Assembly: GCA_018239715.1 (NCBI GenBank)
Contig: JAFEGW010000005.1
Coordinates: 1-64,000, forward strand
Reading direction: 5' to 3'
Length of the DNA: 64,000 bases
Origin: Verrucomicrobiota bacterium
Lineage (GTDB): Bacteria > Chlamydiota > Chlamydiia > Chlamydiales > Rhabdochlamydiaceae
In this document: in pieces, positions 57,056 to 64,000 of the stretch
How positions within the stretch are numbered: the stretch's first letter is position 1
Layout of the letters: every line of letters begins with the position of its first letter
Position numbers and translations under genes: made by a program
The notes under the pieces: generated by a model
The model's input: the letters and a program-made list of their open reading frames with translations, nothing else
What the model was told of the DNA's origin: nothing
Database searches by the model: none

Positions 57056-57084
57056 TTGTGCTAAATAGGGGCCTTTTCTATAAT
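57056..57084 (+). promoter_or_regulatory. sigma-70-like promoter for the large TPR gene
   Basis: TTGTGC at 57056-57061, a 17-nt spacer, TATAAT at 57079-57084. The transcript would start near 57091, giving a leader of about 65 nt. Confidence 0.6.
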
Positions 57085-57104
57085 CCGGCACTTAATAAAT
57101 TGGA

Positions 57105-57125
57105 CTCCCGTGGATTGAACGGGAG
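57105..57125 (+). other. hairpin in the 5' leader of the TPR gene
   Basis: CTCCCGT (57105-57111) and ACGGGAG (57119-57125) form a perfect 7-bp stem with a GGATTGA loop, about 30 nt before the ATG at 57156. It may protect the RNA or serve as a protein-binding or attenuation element. Confidence 0.5.
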
Positions 57126-57155
57126 AGAACAATAGAGATTTAAACCGAGAGTCCT

Positions 57156-59135
57156 ATGCTGTCTGACAGATCTCTTTTTTCAGCTTATCCTGAAGGGCAG
57201 AGCGATTTTGTCATGTCGTATTTAGCCCAGGGTGAACTGGCTCTCTTGAAGGGAGATATTATCGGTTTGGAACTCTTTGAAAAAGCGGCTCAGCTGGAGC
57301 CTTGCAATGCGGAGCTTTTTTATCGCCAGGGCCTGGCCCTTTTTGAATACGGGTCAATGGACGGAAAAGAAAAGGCTCTTCTTCTAGCAGCAAAAAAATT
57401 TAAAATTGCTACCCATATTTCTCTTTCCTACTTTGATGCATGGCACGCCTGGGGAAATACCCTCTCTTTACTCGGCCTGAGGTTTGGCGAGCACCATTAT
57501 TTTCTAGAAGCCGAAGAAAAGCTCAGAAAAGCTCTTCACCTGATGGAAGACAAAACTCCCGATCAATACGTTGAACTCTATTGGGACTATGGAAAAGTAT
57601 GGGCCGAAATCGCGCGCCATTCAGGCGAAGCCGTCGATATTCAAAAAGCGCTAGAGGCTTTCCAAAAAAGCAGCGATGCTGGCGAGCAACTGCCTCAAGA
57701 ATTCTGGAATGATTTTGGCCTAGCAGCCTTAGATCTGGCAGATCTTGTCAACGACAGGCGCCCGATTATCAAGGCGATTTCCTGCTTTAAGCAGGCTGTC
57801 TCTCTGACCCTTTCTTCTTTCGAAGGATGGCTCTCTCTTGCAAGAAGCATGAATATCCTCTATGCCCACACCCATGACGAGGATCATTTTACTCAAGCCC
57901 ACGAATGCTTTTCTGCTGCAGCCCAGCTCCGTCCCTATAGCTTGGAGCTTTGGCATGAATGGGCGCTCTTCCTCCTGGAATCAGGACGTAAGACCCGCGA
58001 TCTCAAACGGCTCCGGGCTGGTCTTGAAAAATGCCAGCGGGGTTATGTCTTCAATGCGAAACATGCCGAGCTTCTGGCCACTTGGGCTGAGACCTTGGCG
58101 CTCCTCGGAGAGCTCACCGACAGGATCGATCTCCTCTATGAAGCGCAAAATAAGATCACGGAGGCTTTAGGCCTTTCCGATGAAGAAGATCCTGAGGTTT
58201 GGCATTCCTACGGAAAATGCCTTTTCTCTTGGGGGATGTACTTCGATGATTTTGACTATTATTACCAGGCCATTGAGAAATTCCAAGAGGGGCTCTCGCT
58301 GGACAGAACCCGTCACCAAGATTGGTACGGGATTGCTAAAGTCTATACCCGTGTCGGCGATACCGAAGATGATGTGGATGCTTTTGAAAAAGCGGTCCGC
58401 TTCTATTCCAAAGCGATCGATCTCAAACCCCTTGTCGGCTATTATTTTGAATACGCCTTTGCCCTTTCCCGCCTGGGAGAGATGAAAGAGGAGCCTCAAC
58501 TCCTTCAGCAAGCTGTTTCCTATTTTGAGTATGCCCTCCAAGCTCAAAAAAATGCCCTGTATATGCATCCCGAATGGCTTTACCACTATGCGATCACCTT
58601 AGACCTGTTGGGAGATTTAAGCGACGATGAAACCCTCTATCAAAAATCGCTCGATGTTTTTTCTCAAGTCCTCATGATCGATCCTGATTTTCCTCGCATC
58701 CATTACCGCATTGGCCTTGCTTATTCCCATCTCGGAGAAGCCCTGGGCGAAATGGACAACTTCTATCGAGCTCTCAATCATTACCGCATTGCCCTCAAGC
58801 ATGAAGAAGAAAACGATTTTGTCATCCTCGATTGGGGCATTACTTTGATCAATATTGCCGAGCATACCTATGATAAAGACCTCGCTGACCAGTGCCACCG
58901 AGAAGCTGAAAATAAGCTCCTGCAAGCCTCGCGCCTCGGGAATCAGCAAGCGTTCTATCACCTCGCTTGTCTCTATTCCCTCTTAAAGCAATACGATAAA
59001 TCTCTGTATTTTCTGCAAAAATCTCACGAAGCTAAATCTCTTCCCTCTTTGGAAGAGCTCTTGGATGACGACTGGCTGGAAGGGCTCCGCCTAACCACCT
59101 CTTTCCAAGAATTTCTATCCCATCTTCAGCATTAG
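57156..59135 (+). CDS. large cytosolic TPR-repeat protein
   Basis: 659 residues with TPR-like helical pairs over nearly the whole length (for example AAKKFKIATHISLSYFDAWHAWGN, in 34-37-residue units), Trp- and acidic-rich. There is no signal or membrane segment. Unlike the TPR pair at the start of the window it has a GAGAG site, its own consensus promoter and a structured leader. It is likely a chaperone-like or scaffold protein; type III secretion chaperones are also TPR proteins, but this is much longer. Function unknown. Confidence 0.8.
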   Translation: MLSDRSLFSAYPEGQSDFVMSYLAQGELALLKGDIIGLELFEKAAQLEPCNAELFYRQGLALFEYGSMDGKEKALLLAAKKFKIATHISLSYFDAWHAWGNTLSLLGLRFGEHHYFLEAEEKLRKALHLMEDKTPDQYVELYWDYGKVWAEIARHSGEAVDIQKALEAFQKSSDAGEQLPQEFWNDFGLAALDLADLVNDRRPIIKAISCFKQAVSLTLSSFEGWLSLARSMNILYAHTHDEDHFTQAHECFSAAAQLRPYSLELWHEWALFLLESGRKTRDLKRLRAGLEKCQRGYVFNAKHAELLATWAETLALLGELTDRIDLLYEAQNKITEALGLSDEEDPEVWHSYGKCLFSWGMYFDDFDYYYQAIEKFQEGLSLDRTRHQDWYGIAKVYTRVGDTEDDVDAFEKAVRFYSKAIDLKPLVGYYFEYAFALSRLGEMKEEPQLLQQAVSYFEYALQAQKNALYMHPEWLYHYAITLDLLGDLSDDETLYQKSLDVFSQVLMIDPDFPRIHYRIGLAYSHLGEALGEMDNFYRALNHYRIALKHEEENDFVILDWGITLINIAEHTYDKDLADQCHREAENKLLQASRLGNQQAFYHLACLYSLLKQYDKSLYFLQKSHEAKSLPSLEELLDDDWLEGLRLTTSFQEFLSHLQH

Positions 59136-59241
59136 TAACCCTAAAGATTAGCTGGAATCCTGAGAAAAATTTACTAATTTTACACAAATCTATTTGATTC
59201 GCAGAATAGCCAAATGAGCATGCGTATCACATCTTAATCCA

Positions 59242-60198
59242 TCATCTTTCATCAGGAATAGCAAGTGAAAGATATAGAGAGCAGGGATAGGCATCTATGT
59301 TTCCTACAATCTCTCGATCTCCTACGTCAATGCTTTTTATATAACCTTTTACTCTGTAGCAATTTACTCTTTGATAATAGCTACATTTCTCAAGATCATG
59401 ATCAAAGATGGTAAGACTAAATTCACAAGGTACATCATCCATTAGAAAATAGCTTGCTATTTGTGCAAATTGTTTTTCGTGAATGGCATCTAACAGGGTA
59501 GGTCTATTCAAATCCGAAACATGCATAGATAAAATACATCGAAAATGAGATAAATCTAAAAAGAAATTTGACAGAATTCCTACAGCTCTCCAATTGCTAT
59601 CATTTGTAGGCGACTGCACATTGAAATCACCCTTAAATTCATGACAGTTTACCCTCAAAGAATTAATAAATCCTATGGGACCCCTATCACCATATCGACT
59701 TCTGAAAATATCAGACACGCTACATCTTATTTCAATTTCAGTGCGGTCACGGGTTTTTCTCCTCAATTCAAATTGTTCTTCCAGCCAACGCTGCTGTCCA
59801 TTGGAAATTCTTTTTTTTTCGTAGGCATTATTAATGACTTGAAATTGAGAAAGCTCATCTTGAATGATCTCTACAATTGCTTCCTGCTTCGATAATACAG
59901 CTTGGAATTCGAGAAAAGTCAAAATTGCACAACTATTTTGCTTCTGTTGGCGGATACTTGATGATCCTAGCATAATAGTTTTAAAAACGGATCGCATATC
60001 CATCTTGATGACATCTAGCGAAAAGTTATTGAGCAAGCTTTCCATTTGGACCCAGTAAACAAAATTAATTCGCCCGATCGCACATTCTTTCCATACTCGG
60101 CTTACACGTATGCAATGTGTCTTTAGCTGTGAAGGAGAAAGATAAGGAAAAATACAATTTTTCAGAATATCTCGGCAGTTATTCCATGTTATTGACAT
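59242..60198 (-). CDS. F-box-like protein, possible effector
   Basis: 318 residues. Residues about 8-45 match an F-box: CRDILKNCIFPYLSPS, then QLKTHCIRVSRVWKEC, with the usual hydrophobic, Leu-Ser and Val-x-x-x-W positions. F-boxes recruit SKP1 of SCF ubiquitin ligases, which bacteria lack, so an effector is the usual reading. The rest (about 60-318) has no recognised repeat or known substrate-binding domain. It has an AAGGA ribosome site. Divergent from the carrier-like gene. Confidence 0.6.
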   Translation of the reverse strand: MSITWNNCRDILKNCIFPYLSPSQLKTHCIRVSRVWKECAIGRINFVYWVQMESLLNNFSLDVIKMDMRSVFKTIMLGSSSIRQQKQNSCAILTFLEFQAVLSKQEAIVEIIQDELSQFQVINNAYEKKRISNGQQRWLEEQFELRRKTRDRTEIEIRCSVSDIFRSRYGDRGPIGFINSLRVNCHEFKGDFNVQSPTNDSNWRAVGILSNFFLDLSHFRCILSMHVSDLNRPTLLDAIHEKQFAQIASYFLMDDVPCEFSLTIFDHDLEKCSYYQRVNCYRVKGYIKSIDVGDREIVGNIDAYPCSLYLSLAIPDER

Positions 60199-60331
60199 AC
60201 AATTCCTTAATAATTTCTATAAGTCTATCAAAACATTCCTTTTTTAAAAAATAATTTCGAAAGATTTTCTATATAAATTATTTGCAAAGCGTTTGAACAT
60301 TAAAAAGTTATTAATTTATTAACAATATTGA

Positions 60332-60337
60332 TATAAT
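60332..60337 (+). promoter_or_regulatory. -10 element placed for a leaderless start
   Basis: Consensus TATAAT, followed by 9 nt to the ATG at 60347. No Shine-Dalgarno sequence; the -35 is poor. Confidence 0.55.
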
Positions 60338-60346
60338 CAATTTATT

Positions 60347-61288
60347 ATGGGAATTAAAACAAATTATCGAATATTTAATTCATTTACAAATGAGTTTGAA
60401 TCAGAAACCTCTTTATCTTCTGATGCAAATCTATTCTCAAATATAGAAAAATATCTTGATCGCGTTGTGATGAATACGGGATCCTCCATCGAAATAGATC
60501 CTACATTTCGCGAAGTGATCAAAGGGACAAGCTCGATTTTTTCTAGCCTTTGCACGACGCCTATTGATCGGATCGTGGCAGCCAAAATGACAGGAAAAAA
60601 AATCACACGCACTTATCTCTGCGAAATTGCTCATCAACCATTTTTAGGCGCAGGCCCCAGGCTTATGAGCCAATCTCTCGGCACACTTTTCACCTTCGGG
60701 ACTGCTGCTGCCCTCTATGCACCCCTCGAGCAAAACTTTCCCCATCATCCTATTGCAGCCTCCTCTCTTGCCTTAGCAGCCGGAACTTTGCTCGATAGGA
60801 TAACGACCTCTCCTATGACAACACTGGGATTTCGGATGCAAACCCAAGAAAAGCGCCTGGGGGAAGTCTTCCAAGAGATCCTCAAGACAGGCAGGCCCTG
60901 GAGATCCCTCTATGCAGGGACGCTGACTCTCATGATCCGAGATCTTTGCTATCTTCCTATCTGTATTCCGCTGGCTGAATACATCAATCGTTTTTTTGCG
61001 AAAAGAAAAGAACCTTCTTTAGCCTTATCGACAGCTACCTTTATTGCTAGCGGGACGGTGGCTTCCTGTTTAAGTTACCCCTGGCAATACATTGGGATGA
61101 TCCAAAAAGATTCTTTAGTTCCTATCTCAGCGATGCAAGTCATTAAAAACACTTGGACCCAGCGAGGATTTTTAGGCTTCTATCAAGGCTTTGGCATCAA
61201 CTTAGGCCGCCTGGCCTTTTTAAATTTGGTATTTGGCGCCAGTGTCTCTTTAGTGGAAAGTTTTTTAAAATCCCTTAAACAAAGCTAG
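60347..61288 (+). CDS. mitochondrial-carrier-like (SLC25) protein, possible effector
   Basis: 313 residues with three tandem repeats of about 85-90 residues, as in eukaryotic mitochondrial carriers. Each repeat has a Pro at the carrier-motif place: TTPIDRI (Pro72, matching PxDxxR), TTSPMTT (Pro156) and SYPWQYI (Pro245), the last two degenerate. Repeat ends look like carrier ends: SLYAGTLTLMIRD and GFLGFYQGFGINLGRL. About six hydrophobic helices. Such proteins are rare in bacteria; Legionella LncP is a precedent that goes to host mitochondria. No ribosome site; TATAAT ends 9 nt before ATG. Confidence 0.72.
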   Translation: MGIKTNYRIFNSFTNEFESETSLSSDANLFSNIEKYLDRVVMNTGSSIEIDPTFREVIKGTSSIFSSLCTTPIDRIVAAKMTGKKITRTYLCEIAHQPFLGAGPRLMSQSLGTLFTFGTAAALYAPLEQNFPHHPIAASSLALAAGTLLDRITTSPMTTLGFRMQTQEKRLGEVFQEILKTGRPWRSLYAGTLTLMIRDLCYLPICIPLAEYINRFFAKRKEPSLALSTATFIASGTVASCLSYPWQYIGMIQKDSLVPISAMQVIKNTWTQRGFLGFYQGFGINLGRLAFLNLVFGASVSLVESFLKSLKQS

Positions 61289-61338
61289 TTGTTTTCCCGT
61301 CCCTTTGCTAGAATCACCCTTTTATAGAGGATGTGTTC

Positions 61339-63141
61339 ATGGACAAGCGGACGATTATTTTTGTAGTTTTGATGACAGTGACTTTTTATGCGGTGAACCA
61401 TTTTCTGTTCCCGCCTAGGGTCGCGACTCCTAGCGCTTCCGAGAGCGCACCCGTTGTCCAAACCGTCGAGCCTCCTGCTACCGCCCGCTCGGTCAAACCG
61501 ACAGAAGAGCTGAAATATGTCATTCAAAATAAATACCAACAGCTGGTGGTTTCCAATATCAACGGGGCTCTTGCTGAAATCAACCTTCCTCTTCAAAGCC
61601 AAGAAAATCCTGCTAGCCTTGTCAAAAAAATCCGGGTCGATACTCTGTTGGAAAAAGAAGCTCCTCAATATGACCATTTCCCCGAAGGCCCTTACCAAAC
61701 CTATGAAGGGTCGTTTAATCAGGGGCAGCTCGATGGATACTATCCCCTGCTGCGCCGGAATGTCGCTCCTCAATACTATGCAATGGCAACCTTGACCGAT
61801 GATCCTCAAAGCGCGAGCACCGTTTTTAAAATCAAGCGGCTGGAAAAAAACCTCGTTGAAATGGAAGGCAAAACCCATCAAGCCCGCATCACAAAAACCT
61901 ATCGATTGCCGGAAGATCCCTCTTCAGCCCCCTACTCTTTTGAGGTGACAATCGAAGTGGATGGAAATAGCCAAGGGTTGACATTGGCAACCGGAGTTCC
62001 TGAAGTTGAAATAGTCTCAGGAAGCTCGACTCAATCGCTCAAATACCGCATGACCCGCAATCAGAAAGGCGTTGTGGAGCAGCTTTCGCTTCCTAAAACC
62101 GCCACGAATATCTCTTCTGTCGAGCCCGATTGGATCGCCAACTCAAATGGCTTTTTTGCGATTATCTTAGATCCCCAGAGCGACATGAACTCGGGTTTTA
62201 CAGCCTATAAAATACCAGGGACTGATGTTCCGACACGTCTGACAGCCATTGATGCCGCTTATAACCTTTATCCTGCTGGTAATTATCCCGGCTACGATAT
62301 GCGCCTTCCCTTTAAAAGCTCAGGAGGAACCTACAACTTTAAAGTTTTTGCAGGGCCCTTAGCAGAAAGTGTTCTCGAGAAAAACGACGCTGTTTATGGC
62401 GGCGATTATGTCGCTGTCAAGAGTTTCCACGGATGGTTTGCATTTATCTCCGAACCGTTTGCAAAATTTCTCTTTTTCTTGATGAAGATCTTCTACGCGG
62501 TCGTCCATTCTTGGGGCTTTGCTATCATTCTTTTAACGATCGCCCTCCGGCTCATGCTCTATCCTCTCAACGCCTGGTCGATCAAATCGACGGTCAAAAT
62601 GCAAAAACTAGCCCCCAAGCTCTCTGCGCTTCAAGAGCGGTATAAAAAAGACCCGAAAAAAGCCCAGATGGAAATCATGGGATTATACAAAGAGCACGGT
62701 GTTAATCCCCTGGGTGGATGCTTTCCTTTGCTCATCCAAATGCCGTTCTTGATCGGAATGTTTGAGCTACTTAAATCTACTTTTGAGCTGCGCGGCGCGA
62801 GCTTTATTCCCGGATGGATTACCAACCTGGCTGCCCCCGATGTGATCTTTTCTTGGCATACGCCGATCTGGTTTATTGGAACTTCGTTCCATTTACTGCC
62901 CCTCCTGCTAGGTGCGACAATGTTCTGGCAGCAGCGTATGACAGCGACGACTCCGAAAGACCCCAAAAATATGACCGACCAGCAAAAGCAGCAGAGGTTC
63001 ATGGGCAATATCATGACCATTGTCTTCACAGTGCTGTTCTATAATTTCCCCTCGGGTCTTAACATCTACTGGCTTTCTTCGATGCTTCTCGGTATTCTCC
63101 AACAATGGTGGATGACCAAGAAAATCAAGCTTAGAACATGA
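61339..63141 (+). CDS. yidC: membrane protein insertase YidC
   Basis: 600 residues. N-terminal membrane helix, large periplasmic beta domain (about 55-360), then the conserved insertase core with five helices (for example SWGFAIILLTIALRLMLYPL, MQKLAPKLSALQERYKKDPKK and GGCFPLLIQMPFLIG). I start at the ATG at 61339 with GAGG 8 nt before it. It overlaps dnaA by 4 nt, as in Chlamydia. Confidence 0.95.
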   Translation: MDKRTIIFVVLMTVTFYAVNHFLFPPRVATPSASESAPVVQTVEPPATARSVKPTEELKYVIQNKYQQLVVSNINGALAEINLPLQSQENPASLVKKIRVDTLLEKEAPQYDHFPEGPYQTYEGSFNQGQLDGYYPLLRRNVAPQYYAMATLTDDPQSASTVFKIKRLEKNLVEMEGKTHQARITKTYRLPEDPSSAPYSFEVTIEVDGNSQGLTLATGVPEVEIVSGSSTQSLKYRMTRNQKGVVEQLSLPKTATNISSVEPDWIANSNGFFAIILDPQSDMNSGFTAYKIPGTDVPTRLTAIDAAYNLYPAGNYPGYDMRLPFKSSGGTYNFKVFAGPLAESVLEKNDAVYGGDYVAVKSFHGWFAFISEPFAKFLFFLMKIFYAVVHSWGFAIILLTIALRLMLYPLNAWSIKSTVKMQKLAPKLSALQERYKKDPKKAQMEIMGLYKEHGVNPLGGCFPLLIQMPFLIGMFELLKSTFELRGASFIPGWITNLAAPDVIFSWHTPIWFIGTSFHLLPLLLGATMFWQQRMTATTPKDPKNMTDQQKQQRFMGNIMTIVFTVLFYNFPSGLNIYWLSSMLLGILQQWWMTKKIKLRT

Positions 63142-64000
63142 AGGCATGGGAAGATTTCCTTCAGGGCCAAGTGAAAGATCTGGGCTCTGAAGCTATAGAT
63201 AAATGGGCCAAGACGTTAAAAATCGTCGATTTTGATGCGGGGAATTTATATCTCGAAGCACAAGACTCTTTTCAGCTGAGCTGGTTTGAAGAGCATCTTC
63301 GCCCGGCGATCCGGAGCTCGCTGCGGAACAACAACCAGCGGCCCATCAAAGTTCACCTCTCGCTGTCAAATGCTCCCTCTTCGAAAGATAAAAAAATCTG
63401 GAAGCCGGTCCTCAATCTCGTACCCGACGGGCTGGATCCCGCCTGCACCTTTGAGACATACTTCCCAGGGTCGACAAATGACATTAGCTTCTCTCTTTTG
63501 AAAGATGCTTTAGAAAAATCGTCCTATAACCCAATCTATTTGCATGGGCCGGAAGGCAGCGGAAAATCCCACCTTCTCATGGCCTGCGCTTTCTATCTGA
63601 CTTCCTTGAAAAAACGCTGCTTTTATGTGAAGGCGGCAACCTTGACCCAACATATCGTAGCCGCCATGCGTACCGGCGCCATGCAAAAACTCCGAGACCT
63701 TTACCGGCAGCATGATGTCTTGCTCGTCGATGATATCCATGAGCTGGCCCACCGCAGCGCCACGCAAGAAGAGCTTTTCCATACGTTCAATGCCTTGCAC
63801 GTGGCTGGCAAACAGATTGTTTTAGCCGGCAGCAGGCTTCCTTCCCTGCTCGAAGGCATAGAGCCCCGGCTGACCAGCCGCTTCGAATGGGGCCTTGTTC
63901 TTCCTTTCCAGCTGCTCAATGCCGAAGAAAGAAAAAATTTTTTTAAACAGAAAATCGAGCAGAGACATTTGCAGCTATCCCCTCAGGTTCATTCCTTTCT
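63138..64000 (+). CDS. dnaA: DnaA replication initiator, 3' end outside the window
   Basis: At least 287 residues are visible. The N-terminal domain (1-90) is followed by the AAA+ core: Walker A GPEGSGKSHLL, Walker B LLVDDIHEL, sensor I VLAGSR and RLTSRFEWGL. The DNA-binding domain IV lies beyond the end. The ATG overlaps the yidC stop. Chlamydiae carry two dnaA genes, and this one next to yidC corresponds to one of them. It reads straight through the window end. Confidence 0.92.
   Translation, partial: MKAWEDFLQGQVKDLGSEAIDKWAKTLKIVDFDAGNLYLEAQDSFQLSWFEEHLRPAIRSSLRNNNQRPIKVHLSLSNAPSSKDKKIWKPVLNLVPDGLDPACTFETYFPGSTNDISFSLLKDALEKSSYNPIYLHGPEGSGKSHLLMACAFYLTSLKKRCFYVKAATLTQHIVAAMRTGAMQKLRDLYRQHDVLLVDDIHELAHRSATQEELFHTFNALHVAGKQIVLAGSRLPSLLEGIEPRLTSRFEWGLVLPFQLLNAEERKNFFKQKIEQRHLQLSPQVHSF

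Noticed and set aside
61285-61881. 198-residue minus-strand ORF overlapping yidC
   Set aside because: Antisense to the yidC 5' part; composition and lack of start signals suggest a shadow.

Overview
The window reads as a piece of a chromosome from an environmental, amoeba-type member of the Chlamydiota (Parachlamydiales-like; I cannot fix the family). The evidence is the chlamydial gene block dciA-like/gyrB/gyrA/tmk/holB, the yidC-dnaA pair, an NTT-type nucleotide transporter, an LptD-like protein, and many lineage-specific proteins with eukaryote-like or host-directed domains. I saw no rRNA or tRNA gene, no CRISPR array and no intact insertion sequence.

Layout. 1-4.9 kb: two tandem paralogous TPR membrane proteins, a Fic protein and a 32-residue lysine-rich protein. 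5-11.4 kb: a compact run of DUF3604 protein, maf, HEAT-repeat protein and lptD-like gene. 11.4-16.2 kb: an accessory island with a small unknown protein, a predicted C39-like cysteine protease, a winged-helix regulator with a nucleotidyltransferase partner broken by a stop codon, and a predicted YopT-type (C58) cysteine protease. 16.2-17.7 kb: tpiA-secG-def. 17.8-22.8 kb: two large paralogs of unknown function. 22.9-26.4 kb: xseA-xseB-nadK, then a predicted membrane-anchored OTU protease. 26.4-33.1 kb: the replication block. 33.5-37.5 kb: a putative metal-dependent hydrolase, an alcohol dehydrogenase and a DUF4143 ATPase with a cluster of inverted half-sites. 37.5-46.8 kb: mgtE, several small membrane proteins, typA, the nucleotide transporter and a GH18-like protein without a recognisable catalytic motif. 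46.8-55.5 kb: a menaquinone cluster (menG, F, D, B, A, C, E). 55.5-61.3 kb: DoxX, a GT10 glycosyltransferase, a large TPR protein, an F-box-like protein and a mitochondrial-carrier-like protein. 61.3-64 kb: yidC and the start of dnaA.

Two layers can be separated. Housekeeping genes sit in tight operons with ATGA start-stop overlaps or clear Shine-Dalgarno sequences. Interspersed are single genes for predicted host-interaction proteins: C58, C39-like and OTU proteases, F-box-like, Fic, TPR, carrier-like and small bilobed membrane proteins.

The most unusual signal is shared by many of the second layer. At least seven start exactly 9 nt after a sigma-70-like -10 hexamer and an eighth starts 10 nt after one, with no Shine-Dalgarno sequence. 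This predicts transcripts beginning at or within about 3 nt of the start codon. Leaderless expression as a common theme of accessory and effector-like genes is the best candidate here for an undescribed system. All functional calls come from reading motifs by eye; no database search was run.
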